Under the pieces are notes generated by a model. That model was not told where the DNA came from. It did no database searches and saw nothing but the letters and a program-made list of their open reading frames with translations. From Methanococcoides sp. LMO-2 (lineage in GTDB: Archaea > Halobacteriota > Methanosarcinia > Methanosarcinales > Methanosarcinaceae): 64,000 bases of DNA. The stretch covers positions 1 through 64,000 of the forward strand of contig NZ_JBCAUS010000006.1 of assembly GCF_038432375.1 (NCBI RefSeq). Direction: 5' to 3'. Every line of letters starts with the position of its first letter. Positions within the stretch are counted from its first letter, which is position 1. The translations under genes were made by a program, and so were the position numbers. This document shows positions 37,863 through 47,429 of the stretch, in pieces.

Positions 37863-38068
37863 GACACAACCTCCAGAAACTGACCATTGAACACAATAAG
37901 AAAACAGAACTTAAATTTAACGTTCATAATAGACAGGTCAAGATAAAGAACGAACAAAAAGAAGAACCATTGTATAGAGAGAACTAATATTAATAGTGCC
38001 AAAAGAAGAAAATATACGATGGTTTAGCCTTGACCCCATACTAAACATATGGAGAAAACACCTCACCA

Positions 38069-38245
38069 TCAAAGACTTGAAAGGAATGACACTTTGCTCA
38101 GTGCAAAGACTACGAAAGAACCAACTGCAACATCATGAAGGTTGAAGGGGATCATGCCACCAGGATTGGTGATCACATAAAGCATAAGTGTTGCAATTCC
38201 TGCAAATGCAAAAGCTCCGATAATAACATCTTCCATTTCTACCAT
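38069..38245 (-). CDS. Small membrane protein, unknown
   Basis: 58 aa from ATG 38245 (68 aa if the upstream ATG at 38275 is used; neither has a clear ribosome site). Two hydrophobic segments, VIIGAFAFAGIATLMLYVI and VAVGSFVVFALSKVSFL, joined by a Pro/Gly turn (NPGGMIPFN). Resembles nothing I can name. Confidence 0.45.
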   Translation of the reverse strand: MVEMEDVIIGAFAFAGIATLMLYVITNPGGMIPFNLHDVAVGSFVVFALSKVSFLSSL

Positions 38246-38573
38246 ATTTTCACGCTCAATGAGGGGGTTAAGCATGCGATAGAGGTTGAGAAGTCAACCG
38301 GTATCGTATATACACAAACCGCGACTCGTTTTTCTTAATTGTAAGTGTTTTTTCCTAAAAGATGAGGTAGTATATATAGATTGCCATAGAGCGTGAGGAC
38401 AATACCTTTAAAGACCAAAAAAAAGAAGACCTGAAAGGCAAATGTCACTATCGGGAAAAATACAACAAAAACGGATTGCATCCCTCATATGTGCAGAAAA
38501 TGAGAAGATATGTAAAAAATAAAAAAAGGTTGCAGAAAAAGAAAGAGAAGGCATGATATGACTTGAACCCAGA

Positions 38574-38978
38574 TCAAGCCAGAACATTGGCCTCTCTTGC
38601 TTTTCCCACGGAGTTGTAAAACACAGAATGAACGATATTTCCCAGATCCTCATCCATAAAGGGCTTTGTCAGGTAACCCTGATGCCCTACCAGATCGGCC
38701 CTCTCACGAGTCTCTTTGGACGAGTCCGCAGTAATGAACACTATTGGAATGCTGTATGACTTGCGGATCATCTTAGCAGCATCAATCCCATCGATACCAC
38801 CTTTTAACCTGATATCCATAAGTATCAGACCAGGCTGGATCATCTTTACCATAGAAATGGCATCCTTTCCCCTTGAAGCGATACCTGCTACAGTATAACC
38901 CATTTTCTCAAGCTTCAGTTTGATCATCATACCGACGATCAGTTCATCTTCAACAACGACTATCTTTTTGTTTTTCAT
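38574..38978 (-). CDS. Receiver-domain response regulator (no output domain)
   Basis: 134 aa from ATG 38978. Receiver fold: acidic pair in VVVEDELIVG, phospho-acceptor Asp in LILMDIRLKGGIDG, Thr in VFITADS, Lys in YLTKPFMDED. There is no DNA-binding or enzymatic output, so it acts by protein contact, as many archaeal receivers do. Lies just downstream of a PAS-GAF sensor on the same strand. A paralogue of the same size is at 47430. Confidence 0.88.
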   Translation of the reverse strand: MKNKKIVVVEDELIVGMMIKLKLEKMGYTVAGIASRGKDAISMVKMIQPGLILMDIRLKGGIDGIDAAKMIRKSYSIPIVFITADSSKETRERADLVGHQGYLTKPFMDEDLGNIVHSVFYNSVGKAREANVLA

Positions 38979-39037
38979 ATTAATTATCCGGACCATCCCA
39001 AAAGGACATGTTCTCGTATCCGTTCCCCAAATATCAC

Positions 39038-39934
39038 TTATGCCATACTGTAATGCATACCGTCATTCATCACTGACATGGTCATATTCCTGATCATAAG
39101 ACCTGCAAGGGATTTTATGACCTCAAGACTGTCACGGTCACCCTCAGGGATAATGAATTCCGAAGATGAAGAAGCGATCAGTAATCCCACAAAATGGTGT
39201 TCATGGTGAACCGGAATGATAGCCGTACCCTGCAGACCCTCATCCTGCATAACGGGACCCGTAATGAATGGATAGATCTCCGAATAGTGCTTGTACACAG
39301 GGAAACCCTTCTTCGCAAAGTTCACCTGGCTTGAATCAGCATCAAAATAGGAGACACTGTTCACAAATTCACTTGAAAGTCCCTTATGATTCACAAGTAC
39401 CAGACCCCCGGTAACCTCGTCAACCACATATAGGGCACAGATATCTATTGCATTAAGCTGAGTTGTCAGCTCAAGAAGGACATCCATTGAGTCCTCCAGA
39501 TTAACAGGCCAGCTCAGGTGACTTCCCAGCTCATCCTGAATGAACATAAAATCATCATGTTTTTTCTCATCGTTGATATCAACGATCTTTGCCCTCAGGC
39601 ATTGCATAAGACCATCTTCATCGTAGATGATCTGCGTATTTTCACGTACCCACCTGGCATCACCATCTGCATTCAATATCCTGTATTCCTGTACAAGATC
39701 TTCCCCGGGATTTCCTGAATACTCCCGAAGGACCTTCCTGACCTTCTCAAGGTCAGCAGGATGAATTATATCCTCATAGGACAGGCCATAGACCAGAAAA
39801 TCATCAGGCTCATAACCAAAAGTGGAGACATTATCAGATACGGAGTCCAGTGGCCATCCATATTCTGACCTCCAGACAAATGTCACCTCGGGCATTTCCC
39901 CCTGTTGACCCGGTAAATTTATGATCCCTTGCAT
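39038..39934 (-). CDS. PAS-GAF sensor protein without kinase domain
   Basis: 298 aa. Residues about 10-125 are a PAS_3-type fold (VTFVWRSEYGWPLDSVSDNV, FGYEPDDFL, DIIHPADLEKV, YRILNADGDARWV), very like the PAS of the histidine kinase at 44900. Residues about 140-285 look like a GAF domain (ICALYVVDEVTGGLVLVNHK, GTAIIPVHHEHHFVGLLIAS). No HisKA or ATPase domain follows. It probably senses a small molecule and works with the adjacent receiver or a separate kinase. Confidence 0.75.
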   Translation of the reverse strand: MQGIINLPGQQGEMPEVTFVWRSEYGWPLDSVSDNVSTFGYEPDDFLVYGLSYEDIIHPADLEKVRKVLREYSGNPGEDLVQEYRILNADGDARWVRENTQIIYDEDGLMQCLRAKIVDINDEKKHDDFMFIQDELGSHLSWPVNLEDSMDVLLELTTQLNAIDICALYVVDEVTGGLVLVNHKGLSSEFVNSVSYFDADSSQVNFAKKGFPVYKHYSEIYPFITGPVMQDEGLQGTAIIPVHHEHHFVGLLIASSSSEFIIPEGDRDSLEVIKSLAGLMIRNMTMSVMNDGMHYSMA

Positions 39935-40002
39935 AGCGCCTACCCCGTTATAAATACGAATTGAATATTAAATAAAAGTCCCATGTTTTTAAACCAAAAA
40001 AG

Positions 40003-40029
40003 AAAGGAACCCGATATCCGGGAACCTTT
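40003..40029 (-). terminator. Terminator after the APC permease
   Basis: On the minus strand AAAGG(TT)CCCG-GATAT-CGGG(TT)CCTTT forms a stem with a symmetrical internal loop, followed by CTTTTTTGG. It lies 24 nt past the permease stop. Confidence 0.65.
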
Positions 40030-40052
40030 CAAATAGAGGAGTTGTTTTCCAT

Positions 40053-41552
40053 TTACTTCTTCTCGATACTGGATACCAGACCTACAGCAGCGATCTTATC
40101 AACATGAGCCTCATGCTGTGAATAGAACCACAGTGGTACGTACAGACCAAGTACACAAATTCCGACAATGGTTGAGAACCAGCTGCCTTCAACACTGTTA
40201 AGGTAGATCACACCGACCAGACAAAGAGGAAGGTTGAAGAGACCGAACAACAGTGCAACGTTCTTCCATCCGGTTGGTGCCTTGAATGGCCTGTCGAGTC
40301 CAGCAAGGTCCGGCCTTGATTTTGCCTTTACATATGCGAAGAGACTGATACCGTTAGCACAAACATATCCGATTGCTGATGCAGCAAGGATAGCTGATGG
40401 AGTACCCATTGAGATCAGGATCAGGTTAAAGATACCGATAATGACCATTGCAAGTATTGGAGTACCGTGTGCGTTTGTCTTTGCAAATACTTTTGGAAGA
40501 TTTCCTTCAGTTGCCATTGAGTGCATTGCCCTTGAAGAACCAAGGTATGCAGTCTGGATGATCAATACCATTGCTGCAATGAGCATGACAATAGCGATTG
40601 TTGAACCGACATCACCGAGTGCTGCCTGTGCAAGTGGAAGCATTGGGTCAATTGGTGCAGCGGCAATACCCTCGATACCAAGAACACCTGTAATGGTCAT
40701 CTGTACAAGGACGTAAGCTACCAGACAGATAGCACCACAGGAGAACAATGCCTTTGGCACATCAGAACCCGGGTTCTTGTATTCAGGACCATAGATAGCG
40801 GCAGTTTCCCATGCACAAGCACTCCACTGGGCCATTGCAAAGATACCGAGCAAGATCAATATGTGGTGGAAATCCCATGCCCAGTCTGTTGGCAGCCAGG
40901 TACTTGTGATGTTTGCCATTGCAAAATCACCGGTTGCATAAGGTGCCAGCGTAATAATTGCCATTGGAACAAGTGAGAATGCTGCAAGGATGTAACCTAC
41001 AAGCGCACCACTTGAAAGACCACGGTAGTTTACGAGTATAAGTCCACCGAAGATAACAATACCTGCTGCAAGTGAAAGCTGGTACTGGGTGAAAGATGCT
41101 GCAAGAGCTGGGAAGAGACTGTGGAGATAGAAACCTACAAGAATTGCAAAGATTGCAAGTACAGGGTTCCATGCGAACCAGTAACTCCATGCACTGAATC
41201 CACCAATCAATTTACCCTTGTCATATTTACCTTCATGATTTGGTGACTTGAAAACGTTCTGCGCAAATCCAGGCAGACCGGATGCATTAGGGAAGGTTGT
41301 TGCAAGTTCACCATAAGCGAGGTTCTGCATAAATCCCTGGAAAACAGAGAGACCCCATACAATAATAGCAAATGACCATAGATAACTAGCAAAATAACCA
41401 ATAGATGGCAAGATCAATAAAGGCACACCAATAGCAATAGCCAGTCCCTGTTTCCAATCGATCGATCGTTCGAGTTCACCGGCATCGCAGACCACTTTAG
41501 CACACTGCTCTGCATGCCCCCAGTCTACACCGGATCCTTTTTCTTCAGACAT
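40053..41552 (-). CDS. APC-family permease, probable methylamine transporter
   Basis: 499-aa transporter with about 12 transmembrane helices of the amino acid-polyamine-organocation superfamily. N-terminal cytoplasmic tail, first helix near 35-60 (AIAIGVPLLILPSIGYFASY), and the conserved NPVLAIFAI, LVNYRGLSSG and AMAQWSACAWETAAIYG helices. In Methanosarcinaceae such permeases are encoded beside methylamine methyltransferase genes (mtmP, mttP, mtbP type). It lies 119 nt after mtbB on the same strand, so import of dimethylamine is the likely role; substrate is inferred from context. Confidence 0.85.
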   Translation of the reverse strand: MSEEKGSGVDWGHAEQCAKVVCDAGELERSIDWKQGLAIAIGVPLLILPSIGYFASYLWSFAIIVWGLSVFQGFMQNLAYGELATTFPNASGLPGFAQNVFKSPNHEGKYDKGKLIGGFSAWSYWFAWNPVLAIFAILVGFYLHSLFPALAASFTQYQLSLAAGIVIFGGLILVNYRGLSSGALVGYILAAFSLVPMAIITLAPYATGDFAMANITSTWLPTDWAWDFHHILILLGIFAMAQWSACAWETAAIYGPEYKNPGSDVPKALFSCGAICLVAYVLVQMTITGVLGIEGIAAAPIDPMLPLAQAALGDVGSTIAIVMLIAAMVLIIQTAYLGSSRAMHSMATEGNLPKVFAKTNAHGTPILAMVIIGIFNLILISMGTPSAILAASAIGYVCANGISLFAYVKAKSRPDLAGLDRPFKAPTGWKNVALLFGLFNLPLCLVGVIYLNSVEGSWFSTIVGICVLGLYVPLWFYSQHEAHVDKIAAVGLVSSIEKK

Positions 41553-41671
41553 ATTCCATCACACTCCTTTTTAATAATGTTTGCTTAAATCAGCAATAAA
41601 GATAAAATCGATATGGGTCCGACATCTGCCGTGCCCATATCAACAATAATGTACGATTAAACCAAGAAGGT

Positions 41672-43075
41672 TTAAGCAGTGGTTTCCCTGAACTTGTCAC
41701 AGCTGTTGATGTTGATACCGAGGAGTTTCTCGATGTTCATCTTAGCTGCAATACCCTTTGCACAGCCTGGTACAGAGGTGATTACACCGACGTCGAGTTC
41801 TTCCCTAAGCTCCCTCATGACATACTCATCAGAGAGATCCACGGTTGAAACACCAAGTTTCTTTGCAACATAGTCCTTTGCTTCACCGATTCTCATGTTC
41901 TTGTCGAACTGCATCCTTGCAACAAGGTCACCAGCTGCCCTCATACCGGTCATACCGGATGCCATAATGTGTGAGATTGGCATACCGAGAGGGTCACCGA
42001 CACCGATCTATATACCGTCGACGCCTGCGATCTCGACCATTGCCTTGCTTGCCCTGGTTACTGCATCTATTGGTGGGGTCTCAAGCATTGGGATACCACC
42101 GACACCCATACCCATATCTACGTGACATGGAATAGATGATGCCTCAACAGCTGCCTTCATGAATGTAACTGATCGACCAAGGTTCCATGCGGATGACTTG
42201 CTGGTGTTGGTGTTACATACCGGACCGAAGACGTTTGCTCCTGCCTTTGCTACAAGTGGTGCCTGCTGGTGTGGCCACAGACCTGCAAGTGTTGTACCAT
42301 CGTACTCAAGTTGTCCGTGCATACCGAGAACGAGTTCTCCTGCCATACCTGCTTCAATGTAGATACCAGGGAATTCTTTCCTCAGTGCTTCGATAGCGTT
42401 AAGGGATGCATACATGTCACCGTCACCGGCTGCACCGATGGTATCGAAGTTGACACCGTCGCCACCAACATGCTGGAGTCTCTGCATGATCCAGACCATG
42501 TCACGGATTCCGTGGTCACCAGCTTTCTGGATGGATTCCTGAGCTTCGGAGATCTTGAATGCTTTCATCAGGTCACCAGGGTTCTCGAATGGACCATCTG
42601 GTGTGTAGTACAGACCCATGTTTGGCATTGCACCGTAGAGAAGAGGTACGACCATGTTCTGCTGGCAGACTTCCATTGTCTGCTGTTCCTGTGCGATTAC
42701 TGGCTTGACAGGCTTGAAACTGTAATCGATGTGACCGAGTTCCATTGTATCTGCACCAAATGCACGCTCGTGCATCATTGCACCGGTAAGTCTGCTTGCA
42801 GGGATACCTACACCACTGTTACCCTGGTCACCGTCAATCCTGATAGTACCGATGTCGTGTGTTACAGGAACTTCCATACCAGGCTCAACACCAACGATCC
42901 TGTTAGGGTTGATGATGATCTCAAGCATCTTGTCCATCTGGTCTTCGGTAAGTGCTGGGATGTCACCAAGGTCTGCTGCATCTGCGGAACCTGCCTCGAT
43001 GTCAGCAAGAATATCTTCCTTACTCATGAAGATCCTTGCACCGTCACCCATTCTTAAGAAATATTCTGTTGCCAT
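41672..43075 (-). CDS. mtbB: Dimethylamine methyltransferase MtbB with in-frame UAG (pyrrolysine)
   Basis: Transfers a methyl group from dimethylamine to the corrinoid protein MtbC. The frame runs from ATG 43075 (GGGGTT 6 nt upstream), is crossed by TAG at 42010-42008 as codon 356, and continues to 41672, giving 467 aa, the usual family length. The codon falls in the family context [22 protein letters not shown], where Methanosarcina MtbB carries pyrrolysine. The downstream frame is conserved to the end, so this is decoding and not a broken gene. pylT/pylS are not in this window but must exist. Nineteen nt separate it from mtbC. Confidence 0.97.
42008..42010 (-). other. Pyrrolysine UAG codon of mtbB
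   Basis: In-frame amber codon 356 of mtbB, read as pyrrolysine in this family. Confidence 0.95.
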
Positions 43076-43093
43076 TTTAATAACCCCGTGAAA

Positions 43094-43738
43094 TTAAAGA
43101 AGTAACTCTTTTGCTTTTGCTACTGCTTCACTTGCATTTTCTGCATAGCAGTCTGCACCGATCTTCTTTGCCCATGCATCTGTTGCTGGTGCACCGCCGA
43201 CCATGACCTTGATGTTGTCCCTCATACCGTTCTCCTTGAGGAGCTCGATAACATCTTTCTGACCCTGGAGAGTTGTGGTCATAAGTGCGGAAAGACCTAC
43301 CATGTTAGCGTTTACTTCCTTGCACTTGTCAATGAAGTTCTGGAGTGGCACATCCCTTCCAATATCGTGGACTTCAAAGCCTGCTGCCTGAAGCATTGTT
43401 GAGACAATTGCTTTACCAATGTCGTGAACGTCACCCTCAACGGTACCGTTGACGATAACACCAAGCTTGTCAGATGCGCCTTCGCCGGCTCCAAGTTCGT
43501 CCTGAAGCATGTCTACACCAGCTGTCATTGCATCGGCTGCCATCATAACGTGTGGAAGGAAGAGTTTTCCTCTCTCGAAGAGTACACCAACTTCGTTCAT
43601 ACCTGCTGCAAGACCGTTGTCAATAAGTTCTACTGCTGGAGCCTTGCCCTTTGCCTTCTCCACTGCAGCAATTACGTCATCTTTTTTGCAACTTACTACC
43701 GCATCGGATAGTGTTTTGAATAATTCTTCGTTTGTCGT
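43094..43738 (-). CDS. mtbC: Dimethylamine corrinoid protein MtbC
   Basis: Carries the methyl group on a cobalamin. 214 aa if started at ACG 43738, 7 nt after GGAGG (43750-43746). The first conventional start in frame, GTG 43663, has no ribosome site and would drop 25 residues of the helical cap (TNEELFKTLSDAVVSCKKDD). A B12-binding Rossmann domain follows with DVHDIGK (the His ligand of cobalt) and GLSALMTTT, then GGAPATDAWAKKIGAD. The ACG start is unusual; see findings. First gene of the mtbC-mtbB-permease operon. Confidence 0.93.
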   Translation of the reverse strand, partial: TTNEELFKTLSDAVVSCKKDDVIAAVEKAKGKAPAVELIDNGLAAGMNEVGVLFERGKLFLPHVMMAADAMTAGVDMLQDELGAGEGASDKLGVIVNGTVEGDVHDIGKAIVSTMLQAAGFEVHDIGRDVPLQNFIDKCKEVNANMVGLSALMTTTLQGQKDVIELLKENGMRDNIKVMVGGAPATDAWAKKIGADCYAENASEAVAKAKELLL

Positions 43739-44093
43739 GTTACAACCTCCAATTAATTTGTGGAATATTTACCACGTAATTATGGTCAGGATATGCTCCT
43801 CACCACCATAAGATGAAAAAACAGGATTATATATAGCATAATTTGATTCGGAAGTTCGACAGCTATGGGAGATAGAAAACATAACGAGAAATGACAAGGG
43901 GTGTTGGATATTCCAAAGGCATGAGAATTTCCAAAGGCTTTGGTATATATAGTAAATCGAACGATAAGGAGTAAACAACATCAAGAGACATATTTACAGT
44001 AAATGGCAGAGCGATACCACTGAACCAATTCTGCCAAAAAGAACAACCGAAAGAATCATTAACATTAATACTTGATTTTATAGAGGAGTCTCG
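43739..44093. promoter_or_regulatory. Divergent promoter region between mtbC and its candidate regulator
   Basis: On the minus strand a TATA-like CTATATATAATCC at about 43826-43838 serves mtbC and implies an untranslated leader of about 65-75 nt. On the plus strand ACTTGATTTTATAGAGGAG precedes the regulator gene. No perfect palindromic operator was found by eye. Confidence 0.55.
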
Positions 44094-44882
44094 ATGAAAT
44101 CCTCATTAAGTGATACAATATGGCTTTCTGAAAAAAGGAAAAACCTTCTTTTACTGCTCGTAGAGGGACCAAGGAACATCGACCAGATCAAAACGTCCCT
44201 GAATGTCACATCAAAGGCTATGATGCCACAGATAAAGATACTGAAAGAGCAGGACATGATCATCCAGAATGAAAATGATGATTATGAACTTTCTGATGTC
44301 GGAAAGATAATAGTAATGAACATGAGCCCTTTATTGAAAACTCTCGAAGTAATAGAAGAGAATCGGGAGTACTGGGCGACCCGTGACCTTACAGCAATAC
44401 CGGAACCTCTTGCATACAGGCTGGGAGAGCTGGGCCAATGCATGCACATTGAACCTGATCTTAACCACATGTTCGAACTTCCGGTGGAATTCACAGAGAA
44501 CCTGATAAGGTCAAAGGATGTGAAGATGTTTGCATCATATTTCCACCCACTATATCCGGAACTGTTTTCAGAGATACTTGAAAAAGACATTCGTTTCGAG
44601 CTCATTCTAACAGATTCTGTCCTTGATCGAATGAAGAACGATTGCCTTGACAACCTTCAACTTCTCATGTCATCCGAAAATACACAACTCTATGTGTGTG
44701 ATGATAGCATCAAACTTACCACTGTCTCCGTAACTGAACGTTTTACATATATATCCCTCTTCAACAAGGATGGCAGATACGATCACAGAAAGATAATGAG
44801 CTTTGATGATAGTGCCCGCATCTGGGGCGAGGAGCTATTCTCATACTACCAGGAAAGGTCACGCCTGCTGGAAGACATCTAA
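44094..44882 (+). CDS. Winged-helix methanogenesis regulator (Msr/FilR1 type)
   Basis: 262-aa ArsR-like winged helix (about 1-80: LSEKRKNLLLLLVEGPRNID, VTSKAMMPQIKILKEQDMI) with the C-terminal domain once called DUF1724, typical of the methanogen-specific regulators that control methyltransferase genes. Start ATG follows GAGGAG. It is transcribed away from mtbC and is followed after 17 nt by a histidine kinase and a receiver, so the three genes are probably one operon sensing methylamine supply or redox state. The target is inferred from position. Confidence 0.8.
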   Translation: MKSSLSDTIWLSEKRKNLLLLLVEGPRNIDQIKTSLNVTSKAMMPQIKILKEQDMIIQNENDDYELSDVGKIIVMNMSPLLKTLEVIEENREYWATRDLTAIPEPLAYRLGELGQCMHIEPDLNHMFELPVEFTENLIRSKDVKMFASYFHPLYPELFSEILEKDIRFELILTDSVLDRMKNDCLDNLQLLMSSENTQLYVCDDSIKLTTVSVTERFTYISLFNKDGRYDHRKIMSFDDSARIWGEELFSYYQERSRLLEDI

Positions 44883-44899
44883 AAAAGGAACATTGCAAC

Positions 44900-47419
44900 A
44901 TGGCTTTGAGAAAAATAGAATGGAAAAACGTACCCTTAAGGTCAAAACTTATCCTTTTCATTGTAATAGGTGTCCTGCTGGTACTGGTAACATCAACTGC
45001 TGTGATCATTTCAACTGTTACGAATCAGGAAGTTGACCTGGCCTACGACCAGTCTATAGAGCAGGCCAGGGGTTATGCAAACCATTTCGACATTGATATG
45101 CGGAAGAACCATGCAATAGGACAGACCATAGCAAATTCCCTGGTTGCGTATGAGACCGCCGACAGGGATGAAGTGAACGCCATACTAAAAGAGCTGGCTG
45201 AAAAAAACCCGGACCTGCTCGGAACATACGTTTGCTATGAGCCGAATGCCTTTGATGGAAAAGACATCGCTTTTGTAAATGCACCGGGACACGACTCAAC
45301 CGGGAGGTTTATCCCATACTGGAATCGGATCAACGGGAACCTTCAGCTCGATCCACTGCTGGAATATGATACCTCGGATTATTACCAGCTACCAAAACAA
45401 ACGCGTGAAGACCAGATCATTGACCCTTATTTCTATGAAGGTGTGTTCATAGTCAGTTATGTAACACCCATAATTAAAGACGAAGAGTTCATCGGCATAG
45501 GCGGAGTGGATGTTTCCCTCACATACCTTGATGAAGTGGTAAGCGAGGTCAAAGCATTCGATACAGGTTATGCATTCATGACGGGAAATACAGGTATCCT
45601 GATATCACAACCGGAACAGAAGGACTGGATCGGTTACAAGACACTCTATGACTTCAATGTCCCCGAGATCACTGATATGGCACATGATATCAAGGAAGGA
45701 GAAGGCGGATATATAGATACGATCGACCCAACTACAGGAAAAGAGGTCGTGATGTTCTATGAGCCTATCAAGACAGGAGATTTCTCATTCATACTTGTGG
45801 TCCCAAAAGAGGAAATGCTAGCAGGTGTCGTTGAGCTCCGTAATAACCTCATTGTCATATCCGCAATATCCATCATATTCATGACCGGTCTTGCCGCCAT
45901 TATTGCAGGTTTTGTTACAAGACCGATCAATGAGATCGTAGCAAGCTTTAAAGACGTATCAGATGCAGCAGTAGGAGGGAAGATATATGCCCGTGCTGAC
46001 ACCGATGTGGACATCGATTTCAAGGATATACCTTCGGGTTTGAACGAGATCCTGGATGCTTTCACAAAACCCATGGCCGAGACCATGCGCGTAGCCAACG
46101 GTCTCTCAAAAGGAGAACTTGAAACAAGAATCAACTCCGGCCTTAAAGGTGATTTCAAGGATCTTGGAGACAGCCTAAATATATTTGCTGAAAAGCTCAA
46201 CAGCATTATTGATGAATCAAATTCAGTATTGATGGCTTTCCAGAAAGAGGACTTCACAAGAGAGATACAGATCAAAGGAGAAGGCGACTTCAGGATACTC
46301 ACGGATGGTATCGAAGAAACAAGGCAGGCCCTTTACAAGATAACCAGTGAGCAGAAAAAGGCCAAACAGGACCTGATCAAATATGCAGAAGAGCTTGAAC
46401 ATTCCAACCAGATAAAAGAAGAGATGGAAAGAGTCATAGAAAGCAGTCCTGTCGTAGTATTCAAGTGGAGGGCAGAGAAAGGCTGGCCTATTGAATTCGT
46501 ATCCAAGAACATATCACAGTTTGGCTATTCAATGGAGGATTTTTCATCCGAGAAAGTAAAATATGGAGATATTGTCCACCCCCAGGACCTTTCAAGAGTT
46601 GAAGACGAACTTCAGAGAAGATGTGATGAAGGTTACAATGAATTCAACATAGAATACAGGCTCCTGACTAAAAATGGAAATGCCGTCTGGGTGGATGAAA
46701 GGACATTCATACGCCGTGACGAAGAGAGAAACGTACACTACCTTCAGGGAATCCTTGTGAACATCGATGAAAGAAAACGTGCTGAAGAAGCTCTCATCAA
46801 GATAGAGGATATACGCAAGAAGGAGATCCACCACCGCATTAAGAACAACCTTCAGGTAATATCCACATTATTGTACCTTGAGTCTGATAAATTCAAGGAC
46901 AAGAAGGTAAAGGAAGCATTCAGGGATAGTCAGGACAGGGTCAGGACAATGGCACTGGTCCATGAAAAACTCTACCAGTCAGAGGATATGGAAAGCATTG
47001 ACTTTGCAGATTATTCAAAGAACCTTATCAGCTACCTGTCACAGTCATACGTCGTAGGAAACCGTGATATAGAGATCGTTCTGAACGTTGAGGATATTTT
47101 CCTGAACATGGATACAGCAGTGCCTCTTGGCATCATTATAAACGAACTTGTTTCAAACTCACTAAAGTATGCTTTCAAGGACCATAAGGAGAAGGGAGTC
47201 ATATCCGTGGACATTAAACACACAGGAGATAACTTCACATTAACTGTCTGCGATAACGGATGTGGAATACCTGAAGATATCGACTTCAGAGAGACCGAAT
47301 CCCTTGGCCTCCAGCTTGTGACGAACCTGGTAGAACAGATCGATGGAACGATCACACTTGACAAGCAAAAAGGAACAAAGTTCATAATACAGTTCACAGA
47401 AGAAAAATATGAGATATGA
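44900..47419 (+). CDS. Membrane sensor histidine kinase (Cache-HAMP-PAS-HisKA_2)
   Basis: 839 aa. Transmembrane helix about 15-38; extracellular double-Cache domain about 45-310 (YVCYEPNAFDGKD, GIGGVDVSLTYLDEVV); helix 317-338; HAMP-like segment; PAS about 512-635 (VVVFKWRAEKGWPIEFVS, FGYSMEDFS); HisKA_2 with phospho-acceptor His in IHHRIKNNLQV (about 644); HATPase at about 730-835 (NELVSNSLKYAF, VCDNGCGIPE). The Cache domain would bind a small extracellular ligand. It sits between the regulator and a receiver gene, forming an apparent complete signalling operon. Confidence 0.92.
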   Translation: MALRKIEWKNVPLRSKLILFIVIGVLLVLVTSTAVIISTVTNQEVDLAYDQSIEQARGYANHFDIDMRKNHAIGQTIANSLVAYETADRDEVNAILKELAEKNPDLLGTYVCYEPNAFDGKDIAFVNAPGHDSTGRFIPYWNRINGNLQLDPLLEYDTSDYYQLPKQTREDQIIDPYFYEGVFIVSYVTPIIKDEEFIGIGGVDVSLTYLDEVVSEVKAFDTGYAFMTGNTGILISQPEQKDWIGYKTLYDFNVPEITDMAHDIKEGEGGYIDTIDPTTGKEVVMFYEPIKTGDFSFILVVPKEEMLAGVVELRNNLIVISAISIIFMTGLAAIIAGFVTRPINEIVASFKDVSDAAVGGKIYARADTDVDIDFKDIPSGLNEILDAFTKPMAETMRVANGLSKGELETRINSGLKGDFKDLGDSLNIFAEKLNSIIDESNSVLMAFQKEDFTREIQIKGEGDFRILTDGIEETRQALYKITSEQKKAKQDLIKYAEELEHSNQIKEEMERVIESSPVVVFKWRAEKGWPIEFVSKNISQFGYSMEDFSSEKVKYGDIVHPQDLSRVEDELQRRCDEGYNEFNIEYRLLTKNGNAVWVDERTFIRRDEERNVHYLQGILVNIDERKRAEEALIKIEDIRKKEIHHRIKNNLQVISTLLYLESDKFKDKKVKEAFRDSQDRVRTMALVHEKLYQSEDMESIDFADYSKNLISYLSQSYVVGNRDIEIVLNVEDIFLNMDTAVPLGIIINELVSNSLKYAFKDHKEKGVISVDIKHTGDNFTLTVCDNGCGIPEDIDFRETESLGLQLVTNLVEQIDGTITLDKQKGTKFIIQFTEEKYEI

Positions 47420-47429
47420 GAGGGAATTG

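Noticed and set aside
42269-43057. 262-aa frame on the plus strand inside mtbB
   Set aside because: Shadow of the strongly conserved mtbB gene; its translation is Cys/His/Thr-rich without family similarity.
42008-43075. Treating mtbB as two genes or a pseudogene
   Set aside because: The amber codon is at the known pyrrolysine position and both halves match one family without frameshift.
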